A DNA stretch of 11,080 nucleotides from Roseiarcus sp. (GCA_030153205.1 JASLHV010000442.1:1-11080), one strand, 5' to 3'; counted from the first letter of the stretch, positions 1 to 7,695 are shown. Notes: generated by a model from the letters alone, not told the origin. Made by a program: numbers and translations.

Positions 1-222
1 GGCTATCAAGAGAGCAAAGGCGAGCGTTCCAGTCGTCGCCGAGAGCGCCAGGCTGCTCGCGGCGGGCGAGAGATGGTACTCGCGCGAGAAAGTCGGCAGC
101 ACCGGCTGCGCGCTATAGAGCAAGGCGAAGGTCGAAAACCCACCCGAGAACAGCGCCGCCATCGTGCGGGCGAAGTCCCGCCCGCCGCGGGTAATGCCTT
201 TGGAGGCTGGTGACGTCGACAC
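1..222 (-). CDS. MFS transporter, YnfM-like, N-terminal part only
   Basis: This frame stays open for 74 codons from a GTG at 222 to the left edge, where the window cuts it. It shows a short basic, polar N-terminus (about residues 1-20), then a hydrophobic first membrane segment with the motif LFSGGFSTFALLYSAQPVLP (residues 25-44). After a short loop (SREYHLSPAAS) a second segment rich in Ala, Leu and Thr begins. The FATFALLY-x-x-QP-x-LP pattern is typical of the YnfM/arabinose-efflux group of major facilitator transporters, which are inner-membrane, proton-driven exporters of about 400 residues. The substrate cannot be told. It lies 28 bases downstream of era on the same strand, so it may be cotranscribed. 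The start is uncertain: the only strong ribosome-binding sequence (AGGAGG, 247-252, overlapping the era stop) is 24 bases from the GTG. Met21 is an alternative start but would cut close to the first membrane segment. Confidence 0.75.
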   Translation of the reverse strand, partial: MSTSPASKGITRGGRDFARTMAALFSGGFSTFALLYSAQPVLPTFSREYHLSPAASSLALSATTGTLAFALLIA

Positions 223-250
223 GGTTAGAATTCGCTCAGCGCCGCGCCTC

Positions 251-1171
251 CTAATTCTTCGGGAACTCCAAGCCCATCGCGCGATAGCGCTCCGGGTCGT
301 CCGTCCAGTTCTCCCGTACTTTCACGAACAGAAAGAGATGAACCGGCGCCTCATTGGCTTCGGCGATCTCTTTGCGCGCTGCTGAGCCGATCGCCTTGAT
401 GGTGCGGCCGCCCTCCCCGAGCACGATCTTGCGGTGCGACTCGCGCGAGACGAATATCGTCTGCTCGATGCGCGCCGAGCCGTCCGGCAGCTCTTTCCAT
501 TGATCGGTCTCGACGGTCGCCTGGTACGGCAATTCGTCGTGTAGCCGCTCGAAAAGTTTCTCCCGCGTGATTTCGGCGGCGAGCGTGCGCAGGTTGCCTT
601 CTGAAATCTGATCTTCCGGGTAGAGCCAGGGCCCCGGCTTCATCATACCGGCGAGAATCTTGCGGAATGCGTCGATCCCGTCGCCATTGAGCGCCGAGAT
701 CATGAAAGTATGATCGAAGGCGAGGCGCTCATTGACCCGGGCGGCGAGAGCGAGCAGCGCCGGCCGCTCGACGGCGTCGATCTTATTCAGCGCAAGAACC
801 TTCGGCGCCTTCTTTTGCGACAGCGCTTGAAGAATCGCCTCAGTCTCCTCGCTCAGCGTTTCGGCGCGTATTTCGGCCCGCGCGTCGATCAGCAAGGCCA
901 AGCAATCAGCGTCGTCGACCGCCCCCCAAGCGGCCGTTGTCATCGCGCGGTCGAGCCGTCGTTTCGGCGTGAAAAGACCGGGCGTATCGACAAAGATGAT
1001 TTGCGCCTGGCCTTCGACCAAAATCCCGCGCGTCGGCGCGCGCGTCATCTGCGCCTTGCGCGACACGGCGGCGACCTTGGCGCCGACCAGCGCATTGATC
1101 AGCGTAGATTTGCCGGCGTTCGGCGCGCCGATCAGAGCGACAAAGCCGCATGTGGTCTCGGTCATGGTCAT
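251..1171 (-). CDS. era: GTPase Era
   Basis: Era is an essential GTPase that binds the 3' end of 16S rRNA and helps mature the 30S subunit at the inner face of the membrane. The 306-residue product has the usual length. The GTPase motifs are clear: G1 GAPNAGKS (15-22), G3 DTPG (62-65), G4 NKID (129-132) and G5 SAL (159-161). The C-terminal KH domain carries the GxxG loop as GEGG (252-255), followed by RTIKAIG. Switch I reads AQMTRAPTRG (40-49), where many Era proteins have QTTR; the threonine after the substitution is kept. The ATG overlaps the rnc stop codon (ATGA, 1168-1171), so the two are probably translationally coupled. Met3 would be an alternative start two codons in. The gene after era here is an MFS transporter rather than recO, which commonly follows era in this class. 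Confidence 0.97.
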   Translation of the reverse strand: MTMTETTCGFVALIGAPNAGKSTLINALVGAKVAAVSRKAQMTRAPTRGILVEGQAQIIFVDTPGLFTPKRRLDRAMTTAAWGAVDDADCLALLIDARAEIRAETLSEETEAILQALSQKKAPKVLALNKIDAVERPALLALAARVNERLAFDHTFMISALNGDGIDAFRKILAGMMKPGPWLYPEDQISEGNLRTLAAEITREKLFERLHDELPYQATVETDQWKELPDGSARIEQTIFVSRESHRKIVLGEGGRTIKAIGSAARKEIAEANEAPVHLFLFVKVRENWTDDPERYRAMGLEFPKN

Positions 1172-1875
1172 ACCTCGAGACGGCTCATCAGCGCGCGCGC
1201 CGCAGCCTGTTCCGCCGAGCGTTTCGACGCGCCGACGCCGAGTTCCGGCTCATGGCCGTCGAGCGTGACACGCACGGTGAATTTCGGCGCGTGGTCCGGC
1301 CCCGAGCGGTCGACTTCCTCATAGGCTGGCGCGGCAAGCGCGCGGGCCTGCGCCCATTCCTGAAGAGTCGTCTTGGCGTCGCGGCTCAGCGCGGCGACCG
1401 CGTTCATCCGTTCCGACCAGCCTCGCGCGATAAGGTCTCGCGCGGCCTCAAATCCGCCGTCGAGAAAGACCGCGCCGATAAGGGACTCGCAGACATCGGC
1501 GAGGATCGTCTCTTTTTTGCGGCCGCCCGATTGCGCCTCGCCCATGCCCAAGCGAATGTGCGGGCCAAGGCCCCAAACCGCAGCCGCTTCCGCACAGGCC
1601 TCGCGACGGACAAGGGCCGCCAGGCGAATCGACAATTCGCCCTCGGCAGCGCTCGGGTAGGCGGCGTAAAGCATGTCGGCGATAGCGAGACCCAATACAC
1701 GATCGCCGAGAAATTCGAGACGTTCGTACGACTCGTGCCGTCCGACGCTCGGGGTTGACCCTGTCGCGGAAAGATGCGTCAGCGCCCGCTGCGCTAAGGT
1801 GGGATCGCGGAAGCGATAGGCGAGCTTGATCTCCAGATCGGCGAGCGAGACTTTTGCCCGCGCGCTGTCCGCCAT
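1168..1875 (-). CDS. rnc: Ribonuclease III
   Basis: RNase III cleaves double-stranded RNA, including rRNA precursors and structured mRNAs. The 235-residue protein has the standard two domains. The endonuclease domain has the signature ERLEFLGD (51-58, catalytic-site Glu54 and Asp58) and the second acidic pair in DVCE (Asp127, Glu130), followed by SLIGAVFLDGG. A double-stranded RNA-binding domain fills about 167-235, ending in the typical GASKRSAEQAAARALM. I place the start at the ATG at 1873-1875, because the protein then begins MADSARAKVSLADLE as family members do. The frame remains open a further 45 codons upstream, but that stretch lies inside lepB and is not conserved in type. The start is one base after the lepB stop, and the stop overlaps the era start, so the three genes form one operon. 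Confidence 0.96.
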   Translation of the reverse strand: MADSARAKVSLADLEIKLAYRFRDPTLAQRALTHLSATGSTPSVGRHESYERLEFLGDRVLGLAIADMLYAAYPSAAEGELSIRLAALVRREACAEAAAVWGLGPHIRLGMGEAQSGGRKKETILADVCESLIGAVFLDGGFEAARDLIARGWSERMNAVAALSRDAKTTLQEWAQARALAAPAYEEVDRSGPDHAPKFTVRVTLDGHEPELGVGASKRSAEQAAARALMSRLEV

Positions 1876-1876
1876 T

Positions 1877-2689
1877 CTAATGAACCGGCTGGAACAGCCG
1901 CTTCCAACGCACAGTCCAAGGCCAACGCCAGAATTGCCACGCCGGCGCGCCGTCATCGACGGAGAAGAAAATGATCTCCGCCTTCCCCACCAGATTTTCG
2001 AACGGGACATAGCCGACGCCGTCCTGGTCCTGCGGGACGCGCGAGTCAGTGGAATTGTCGCGATTGTCGCCCATCATGAAGTAGTGACCGGGCGGCACTT
2101 CAAAGACGCCGGTATTGTCCAAAAGGCCATTGTCGCCGTCGATCTGAATGATCTCGTGCTTGACGCCGCCGGGCAGCGTCTCGAGATAGTGCGGCACCTC
2201 GGTGGGCTGGCCGAAACGGTTGGGCGTCGCATAAGGCGGCAGCGGCTCGCGGTCGGCCATCTGGCCGTTGATGATCAAGCGCCCATGGGTGACCTGAATC
2301 TTGTCGCCGGGCAGGCCGATCAACCGCTTGATGTAATCCATACTATCGTCGCGCGGCAGTTTGAAGACGATGACGTCGCCACGCTTGGGTTGCGAAGCGA
2401 AGACGCGGCCACTCATGTCCTTGGGGAACCAATCGAGGAAAGATGGCAGCGAGTAATGTGAATAGCCGTACGAATATTTCGAAACGAACAGGTAGTCGCC
2501 GATGTCCAGCGTCGGAATCAGCGAACCAGAGGGAATGTTGAAAGGTTGAAAGAGAACCGTACGGATGATGATGGCGATCACCACGGCCTGAATGATGACT
2601 TTCACCGTGTCCCAGAGGCCGCCTTCCTCTGACTTTTTCTTCACCGACGCGTCCACGCCGTCACCCTTCAATCGCATCGGTTCGCTCAT
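1877..2689 (-). CDS. lepB: Signal peptidase I
   Basis: This inner-membrane peptidase removes signal peptides from exported proteins. At 270 residues it has the usual alphaproteobacterial length, with one evident N-terminal membrane segment (about 28-48) and a periplasmic catalytic domain. The catalytic Ser56 lies in NIPSGSLIPTL (51-61), where the family usually has PSGSM, so Leu replaces Met next to the nucleophile. The catalytic Lys121 lies in DYIKRLIGLPGDK (118-130). The conserved C-terminal box GDNRDNSTDSR spans 207-217. Start choice: the ATG at 2687-2689 has only a weak purine-rich site (GAAGAG) ahead of it; Met5 is possible but less typical. It is the first gene of the lepB-rnc-era operon and sits one base before rnc. 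A candidate promoter lies about 57 bases upstream. Confidence 0.97.
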   Translation of the reverse strand: MSEPMRLKGDGVDASVKKKSEEGGLWDTVKVIIQAVVIAIIIRTVLFQPFNIPSGSLIPTLDIGDYLFVSKYSYGYSHYSLPSFLDWFPKDMSGRVFASQPKRGDVIVFKLPRDDSMDYIKRLIGLPGDKIQVTHGRLIINGQMADREPLPPYATPNRFGQPTEVPHYLETLPGGVKHEIIQIDGDNGLLDNTGVFEVPPGHYFMMGDNRDNSTDSRVPQDQDGVGYVPFENLVGKAEIIFFSVDDGAPAWQFWRWPWTVRWKRLFQPVH

Positions 2690-2745
2690 CGGCTCTTCAA
2701 GCCTCTCAATCTTGCCTCTTGGGCGGGCAAATCGCCCTTCCCGGT

Positions 2746-2774
2746 CCTATACGCGCCGGCCACCCGCGCGCCAA
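2746..2774 (-). promoter_or_regulatory. Candidate promoter for lepB-rnc-era
   Basis: On the minus strand there is TTGGCG (2769-2774), a 17-base spacer and TATAGG (2746-2751), each box matching the sigma-70 consensus at four of six positions. A transcript would start near 2739 and give a leader of about 50 bases before lepB. The same -35 box and spacing occur after accC. It lies downstream of the importer operon terminator, as expected for a new transcription unit. This is a visual match only. Confidence 0.4.
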
Positions 2775-2835
2775 GCCCCGAAGGCCACGCTGGAGTGCGC
2801 GCGCCTTCAACCCTCGGTGAAAAATCCCGTGTTCC

Positions 2836-2866
2836 AAGAAAAAGAGGCGGCTCGAAGGCCGCCCCT
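2836..2866 (-). terminator. Intrinsic terminator of the BMP importer operon
   Basis: In the minus-strand RNA the arms AGGGGCGGC and GCCGCCTCT form a nine-pair stem with one G-U pair around the loop CTTCGA. A T-rich run (TTTTTCTT, counting the last bases of the stem) follows directly. It begins 27 bases after the stop of the binding-protein gene, the expected place for a Rho-independent terminator, and separates that operon from lepB. Confidence 0.8.
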
Positions 2867-2892
2867 TAAAGTTTCGTCGGAACGAACCGGTT

Positions 2893-3966
2893 TTATTGCG
2901 GAATCTTCTCGTCGATCCCCTGCACATACCAGTTCATGCCCAGAATCTGACCGTCCTCCAGCGTCTTAGCGCCGGGCTTGCACTGATCTTTGCCGGCTTG
3001 GTCGAGAACCGGGCAGGCGAAAATCTGGATTTTGCCGGAGGCGACGTCGGCGGTGGTTTTTTCAGCCATCGACTTCACGTCATCCGGCATGTTGGCGAAA
3101 GGCGCCAGAACGACCATGCCCTTGCCGATGCCGTCCCAGGTGTCCGTCGATTTCCAGGTTCCATCGAGAACCGCTTTCAGACGCTCAGTGTAATAAGGTC
3201 CCCAATTGTCAGTATTGGCGGTCAACTGGGCCTTGGGCGCGAATTTCATCATGTCGGACGACTGACCGAAGCCGAGCTTGCCGGCTTTCTCCGCCTCTTG
3301 AAGGGGCGCGGCCGAGTCGGTGTGCTGAGCAAGGATGTCGGCGCCGCCGGCAAGCAGCGCCTTGGCCGCGTCGGATTCCTTGCCCGGATCGAACCAGGTG
3401 CTGACCCAGACGACCTTGATCTTGGCGTTCGGATTGGTTGTCTTCAAACCCTGCTCGAAAGCATTGATCCCGGAAATGACTTCCGGAATCGGGAACGAGA
3501 CGATGTAGCCGATCGTGTTGGTCTTGGTCATTTTGCCGGCAATTTGGCCCATGACATAGCGGCCCTCATAGAATTTGGCCGCATAGGTCGCGAGGTTCGG
3601 CGCGCGCTTATAGCCGGTCGCATGTTCGAATTTCACATTCGGGAATTTCTTGGCGACTTTCAGCATCGGATCCATGAAGCCGAAAGACGTGCCGAAGACG
3701 ATGCCGCAGCCGGATCGCGCCAATTGTTCGAACGCGCGTTCGCTGTCGTTTTCCGGAATGTTCTCGAGGAAGGTTGTGGCGTCGACTTTGTCGCCCAATT
3801 GTTTGGCGGCGTAGAGCCGGCCTTGGTCGTGTTGATAGGAATAGCCGAAATCGCCGACCGGACCGACATAGACCCAGCAGGCCTTCAATTTGTCGGCTGC
3901 CTGGGCGCCGCTCGCCGCGGTCAGCGAAACCGCCGCGACGGCGGCCGCCGTAAAGAATTTGCGCAT
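2893..3966 (-). CDS. BMP-family (PnrA-like) ABC transporter substrate-binding protein
   Basis: This is the periplasmic solute-binding subunit of the importer encoded just upstream. Members of this family (Treponema PnrA, Bmp proteins) bind nucleosides or related purine compounds; the exact ligand cannot be read here. The 357-residue precursor starts with a classical signal peptide, MRKFFTAAAVAAVSL, with likely cleavage after AQA at residue 23. There is no lipobox cysteine, so it should be a soluble periplasmic protein rather than a lipoprotein. The family hallmark VGPVGDFGYSYQHDQGR is at about 34-50. Two cysteines near the C-terminus (Cys318 and Cys329) could form a disulfide. The frame stays open 44 codons further upstream, but the ATG at 3964-3966 has the signal peptide and a strong GGGAGAGG site. 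It is last in the operon, 159 bases after the permease, and is followed by a terminator. Confidence 0.93.
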   Translation of the reverse strand: MRKFFTAAAVAAVSLTAASGAQAADKLKACWVYVGPVGDFGYSYQHDQGRLYAAKQLGDKVDATTFLENIPENDSERAFEQLARSGCGIVFGTSFGFMDPMLKVAKKFPNVKFEHATGYKRAPNLATYAAKFYEGRYVMGQIAGKMTKTNTIGYIVSFPIPEVISGINAFEQGLKTTNPNAKIKVVWVSTWFDPGKESDAAKALLAGGADILAQHTDSAAPLQEAEKAGKLGFGQSSDMMKFAPKAQLTANTDNWGPYYTERLKAVLDGTWKSTDTWDGIGKGMVVLAPFANMPDDVKSMAEKTTADVASGKIQIFACPVLDQAGKDQCKPGAKTLEDGQILGMNWYVQGIDEKIPQ

Positions 3967-4125
3967 TAACACCTCTCCCATTCGCTCACGTTCCGACCAT
4001 GCGACACTGTCCCGGCGGCCGTATCCGGTCCTTATTTTCTTGAACACCCTCACCCCTTCGCGCTCCTGAGCAAAGCTTAGAAAGCGCCGTGCGTTCAAGC
4101 AACAAAAAGCCCTTTATCCTTTCGC
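3967..4125 (-). other. Leader between the importer permease and binding-protein genes
   Basis: These 159 bases separate the second permease from the binding-protein gene, while the other junctions of the operon overlap. The leader holds a perfect seven-base inverted repeat, CTTGAAC (4039-4045) and GTTCAAG (4093-4099), 47 bases apart. I found no convincing promoter: TTGCTT-17-TAAGCT is the best and matches poorly. It may hold a weak promoter, a processing site or a regulatory leader that adjusts the amount of binding protein relative to the permeases. Confidence 0.35.
3972..3979 (-). promoter_or_regulatory. Ribosome-binding site fixing the BMP gene start
   Basis: GGGAGAGG on the minus strand lies five bases before the ATG at 3966. 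It supports this start over the in-frame upstream ATGs, which would bury the signal peptide inside the protein. Confidence 0.75.
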
Positions 4126-5055
4126 TTAACGGTCGGGGATGAAAGGCAAACCCAGCGAGGCCGGCGCAGCCGCGCCGCGGATGTCGCGGATCGACAGCAC
4201 GACCAGAACGGCGATCGTCGTCAGATAAGGCAGCGACGCCAGAAACTGCGGCGGGATCGGTACGCCCCATGTCTGGAACACCAACTGAAGCACGGTGACG
4301 CCGCCGAAGAGGAGCGCGCCGGCCAAAGCGCGCCATGGCTTCCAAGAAGCGAAGACGACCAGCGCCAAGGCGATCCAGCCGCGGCCCGCCGTCATATCCG
4401 GCGACCAAAAGGGCGTGTAGGCAAGCGAAAGGTAAGAGCCGGCCAGGCCCGCGCAGCCACCGCCGAAAAGGACGGCCAGCAGGCGGATGCGCCGCACCGG
4501 CACGCCGAGCGAATGACCCGAAGAATGATTGTCGCCGACCGCGCGGAGCGTAAGGCCTGACCGGGTGCGCATCAGCCAATAGGCGACGCCGCCGGTCAAA
4601 ACCAGGCCGAAATAGACGAACCAATCCTCCCCGAAAACAAGTTTGCCGATAAGAGGTATGTCGGAAAGGCCGGGTATGTACAAATGCGGCGCCCCAGTCC
4701 GTTTGAGGCCGACAAAGCTCGCGCCGATCAAATTCGCGACGCCGCGGCCGAGAATCGTCAAAGCGAGCCCTGAGGCGACCTGATTGGCGGCGAGGCCCAA
4801 GGTCAAGAAGGCGAAGACCGCGGCGAGAACCATGCCGCCGAAAATGCCGGCTAAGACACCGAGAATAGTCGAGTCCGTCGAATAGGCGGCGGCGAAGCCG
4901 GTCGCGGCGCCGACGATCATCATCCCCTCGACGCCGAGGTTGAGTACGCCGGAGCGTTCGGCCACGAGTTCGCCGACCGCTGCGATGAGAAGCGGCGTCG
5001 CGGCCGTGACGACGATGATCAGGACGTCCTGAATTTGCTGCGGATCGAACGTCAC
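4126..5055 (-). CDS. ABC transporter permease, BMP/nucleoside importer (second permease)
   Basis: This is one of two membrane subunits of the importer, from the BPD_transp_2 family (NupQ/YufQ-like). The 309-residue protein is hydrophobic throughout, with about eight or more likely membrane segments. The family motif ERSGVLNLGVEGMM is at 33-46, and the cytoplasmic loop that contacts the ATPase, GLTLRAVGDN, is at 167-176. A second conserved block, AGRGWIALALVVFASWKP, lies in the C-terminal third. The start is a GTG (5053-5055) that overlaps the stop of the previous permease as GTGA, which indicates translational coupling. The C-terminus (about the last 15 residues) is a short cytoplasmic tail rich in Ala and Pro. 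It pairs with the permease encoded at 5052-6137 to form the transmembrane channel. Confidence 0.92.
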   Translation of the reverse strand: MTFDPQQIQDVLIIVVTAATPLLIAAVGELVAERSGVLNLGVEGMMIVGAATGFAAAYSTDSTILGVLAGIFGGMVLAAVFAFLTLGLAANQVASGLALTILGRGVANLIGASFVGLKRTGAPHLYIPGLSDIPLIGKLVFGEDWFVYFGLVLTGGVAYWLMRTRSGLTLRAVGDNHSSGHSLGVPVRRIRLLAVLFGGGCAGLAGSYLSLAYTPFWSPDMTAGRGWIALALVVFASWKPWRALAGALLFGGVTVLQLVFQTWGVPIPPQFLASLPYLTTIAVLVVLSIRDIRGAAAPASLGLPFIPDR

Positions 5056-6137
5056 GAGGCGGCCCCCAATCTAAAGCGCAGGCGGTAGCGGGCGAGCACG
5101 TCGGCGGCGAGCACGCAGATCAAGAGAACGCCCTGGAACGCGAGGGTCAGATCACCGGGCAATTGCATGGCAATCTGGGCGTCCTCGCCTCCGACGAAAG
5201 TGATTGCAAGAACAAGGCCGCCGATGAAAATGCCGACCGGCGACAGGCGGCCTAGGAAAGCGACGATGATCGCGGAAAAACCGTAGCCAGGCGAAATAAC
5301 GGTCAGCACCTGACCGATTTTGCCTGAAACTTCGGCGACGCCGGCGAGCCCCGCGAGGCCGCCCGAAATCGCGAATGCCGCGAGCGCGATGCGTTTGTCA
5401 TCAAAGCCGCCGAACCGCGCCGCCTTGGGCGAGGAGCCGGCGAGCCGCACCTGGAAGCCGAATATCGTCTTCGAGAAAACGATCGCCGCGATAATCACGA
5501 CGATCGGCGCGAAAAGGACGCCGAGATGAAGCGTGCCGCCATCGAAAAGGATTGGCAAAGTCGCTTCTGGATCGAAATTGACGGTGACGGGAAAATTGAA
5601 GCCGTGGGGATCTTTCCAGGGTCCGCGCACCAGCCAGTCCAGGCAGAGTTGCGCGACATAGACGAGCATCAGACTGGTCAGGATTTCCGACACATTGAGC
5701 CAGACGCGCAAAACCGCAGGGATCATCGCAAAGAGTACGCCGCCGATAATTCCGAGCGCCATCATCGCCGGCAGTATCCACCAGCCGCCGATCGCCTGAT
5801 ATGCGCCGTCATGCGTGACAAGGCCGAGCCAGCCGCCCAGCGCGCCGCCGGCGATGAATTGCCCCTCGGCGCCGATGTTCCAGAGGTTGGCGCGGTAGCA
5901 AAAGGCGAGGCCGACCGCGATGAGAATGAGCGGCGCGGCCTTCACCGCGATCGCCTGCAATGAATAGGATTGCGACAGCGGATCGACGAAATAGACCATG
6001 AAAGCGGTCAGCGGCGAACGCCCCATCAGGGCGACGACCACGCCGCCGATGATCACGGCGACTAAGAGCGCGATAACCGGAGATAGGATTTCTCGGAGGG
6101 TCGAGCGGTTCGGCCGCGCCTCCAGATCAATGCGCAT
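5052..6137 (-). CDS. ABC transporter permease, BMP/nucleoside importer (first permease)
   Basis: This is the other membrane subunit of the importer (BPD_transp_2 family, NupP/YufP-like), 361 residues long. A charged N-terminus is followed by a first membrane segment at about 18-38. The family motif RANLWNIGAEGQ is at 82-93. The cytoplasmic coupling loop VRLAGSSPKAARFGG (230-244) corresponds to the loop that docks on the ATPase in related permeases. A segment with SPGYGFSAIIVAFLGRLSP (282-300) is also typical of the family. The ATG at 6135-6137 lies inside the end of the ATPase gene, an 11-base overlap, and the stop overlaps the GTG of the next permease. The three genes are therefore tightly coupled in one message. 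Confidence 0.93.
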   Translation of the reverse strand: MRIDLEARPNRSTLREILSPVIALLVAVIIGGVVVALMGRSPLTAFMVYFVDPLSQSYSLQAIAVKAAPLILIAVGLAFCYRANLWNIGAEGQFIAGGALGGWLGLVTHDGAYQAIGGWWILPAMMALGIIGGVLFAMIPAVLRVWLNVSEILTSLMLVYVAQLCLDWLVRGPWKDPHGFNFPVTVNFDPEATLPILFDGGTLHLGVLFAPIVVIIAAIVFSKTIFGFQVRLAGSSPKAARFGGFDDKRIALAAFAISGGLAGLAGVAEVSGKIGQVLTVISPGYGFSAIIVAFLGRLSPVGIFIGGLVLAITFVGGEDAQIAMQLPGDLTLAFQGVLLICVLAADVLARYRLRFRLGAAS

Positions 6138-7689
6138 GGCCGTGGCCTCCGCCCATGCCCGCCATCAGCAGGCCGATTTCCTCGCGCGTCGTCGAGCGCG
6201 CAGGCAAAGGCGCAGACAATTCGCCGGTGTGAATGACCGCGATGCGGTCGCAAATCTCGAAAAGTTCGTCGAGGTCCTGGCTGATGATCAAAACCGCCGC
6301 GCCTTTCGCGCTGAGATCGAGTAGCGCTTGGCGGATCGTCGCAGCGGCAGCGACGTCAACGCCCCAAGTCGGCTGATTGATGACAAGGACGGAAGGATCG
6401 CGAAGGATTTCGCGTCCGACCACAAATTTCTGCAGATTTCCGCCGGAGAGCGTACGGGCCAGCGGATCGGGACCCGCCTTTCGTACGTCGAAAGCGGTGA
6501 TCACGTTCTGCGCCTTCTCTTTAGCGAGCGCCGAATCGATGAAGCCGTTTCGCGTCAAGCCGCCTGAGGCATGGCCGGAAAGAACGATATTGTCCGACAA
6601 CGAAAAGTCCGGCGCCGCGGCGTGACCGTTACGCTCTTCCGGCACGAAGCCGGCGTTCAGCGCGCGGCGGGCGCCGATGCCAAGCGCACCCACGGGCGAG
6701 CCGTCGATGACGATCGCGTTGGACTCACGCGCCAAGGTCTCGCCGGAGAGCGCGGCGAAAAGCTCCGATTGCCCATTGCCGGCGACGCCGGCGACACCGA
6801 AGATTTCGCCGCCCTTCACGGCCGCCGACACATTCTTCAACGCGACGCCATGGAGTTCCGGCGACGGCAGGCTTAGATTCGAGACGACGAGACGCTCCTT
6901 GCCCGGCTCGTGCGCGCCGGCGGGACGTACTTCCTTGATCTCCGAGCCGACCATCAGAGCGGCGAGCGAGCGCGGCGTCTCCACACGCGGGTTGCAAGCG
7001 CCGACCATCTTGCCAAGCCTTAGGATCGTCGCGCGGTCGCAAAGGCGCTGCACCTCTTCGAGATGATGCGAAATGTAGAGAAGCGCCCGGCCCTCGGCCT
7101 TCAGGCGCTCCAATGTTTCGAAAAGCTTCTCGGCTTCTTGCGGCGTCAGCACCGACGTCGGCTCGTCGAGGATGAGGACTTTGGGATCTTGCAGCAGGCA
7201 ACGCGCGATTTCGATGCGCTGGCGCTCGCCCGCCGAGAGCGTCCAGACCGGCCGCGACGGCTCCAGGCCCATGCCATAGGCGCGGGAGATTTCCGCAATC
7301 TTCGCCGGCACGTCGTCGAGCTTGACCTCGGGCGGCATGGCGAGCGTGATGTTTTCGGCGACGGTCAAATTCTCGAAGAGCGAGAAATGCTGGAAGACCA
7401 TGCCGATGCCGAGCGCCCGCGCGGCGTTCGGATTGGGCAAACGGACCGGCGCGCCCTGCCACAGGATTTCGCCTTCGGTCGGCGCGAGAATGCCGTACAG
7501 CATTTTGACGAGCGTCGACTTGCCCGCGCCGTTCTCGCCGAGCAAAGCGTGCACCTCGCCCCGCGCGAGGTCGAGGTTGATGCGATCATTCGCGGTGAAA
7601 GGGCCAAACCGCTTGGTAATGTTCCGAACCGCCAATAAAGGCGTCGCCCCTGAGCCCTGCCCTGCGTCTCTCGCGTCCCGTTGCGCCAA
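6127..7689 (-). CDS. ABC transporter ATP-binding protein, duplicated domains, BMP/nucleoside importer
   Basis: This cytoplasmic ATPase energises the importer. Its 520 residues contain two fused ATPase domains, as in RbsA/MglA and NupO/YufO proteins. Domain 1 is complete: Walker A GENGAGKS (51-58), signature LSAGERQR (151-158), Walker B VLILDEPT (171-178) and switch His208. Domain 2 is degenerate in the way usual for this family: GVAGNGQSEL (301-310) lacks the Walker A lysine, the signature is LSGGNLQK (414-421), Walker B is VLVINQPT (434-441), and Gln471 stands where the switch histidine would be. The C-terminus is a short Gly/His tail, GMGGGHGHAH (511-520), not part of the fold. The start is a TTG (7687-7689), backed by GGGAGG six bases away, with no ATG or GTG between it and the upstream in-frame stop. 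It is first in the importer operon and overlaps the next gene by 11 bases. Confidence 0.93.
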   Translation of the reverse strand: MAQRDARDAGQGSGATPLLAVRNITKRFGPFTANDRINLDLARGEVHALLGENGAGKSTLVKMLYGILAPTEGEILWQGAPVRLPNPNAARALGIGMVFQHFSLFENLTVAENITLAMPPEVKLDDVPAKIAEISRAYGMGLEPSRPVWTLSAGERQRIEIARCLLQDPKVLILDEPTSVLTPQEAEKLFETLERLKAEGRALLYISHHLEEVQRLCDRATILRLGKMVGACNPRVETPRSLAALMVGSEIKEVRPAGAHEPGKERLVVSNLSLPSPELHGVALKNVSAAVKGGEIFGVAGVAGNGQSELFAALSGETLARESNAIVIDGSPVGALGIGARRALNAGFVPEERNGHAAAPDFSLSDNIVLSGHASGGLTRNGFIDSALAKEKAQNVITAFDVRKAGPDPLARTLSGGNLQKFVVGREILRDPSVLVINQPTWGVDVAAAATIRQALLDLSAKGAAVLIISQDLDELFEICDRIAVIHTGELSAPLPARSTTREEIGLLMAGMGGGHGHAH

Positions 7690-7695
7690 ACTCAG

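Noticed and set aside
1876..2010. 45-codon N-terminal extension of RNase III
   Set aside because: It lies wholly within lepB in another frame and does not resemble RNase III; the start one base after lepB fits the family.
2896..3969. 357-codon open frame on the plus strand opposite the BMP gene
   Set aside because: It mirrors the binding-protein gene, which has a signal peptide, family motif and ribosome site. Long antisense frames are expected in GC-biased codons, and the product shows no recognisable domain.
3967..4098. 44-codon N-terminal extension of the BMP protein
   Set aside because: The extension is in frame but would bury a clear signal peptide, and the ATG at 3966 has a strong ribosome site.
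4021..4125. Purine riboswitch in the BMP leader
   Set aside because: I could not recognise the three-way junction or conserved loop bases of known purine riboswitches; only a split seven-base inverted repeat is evident.
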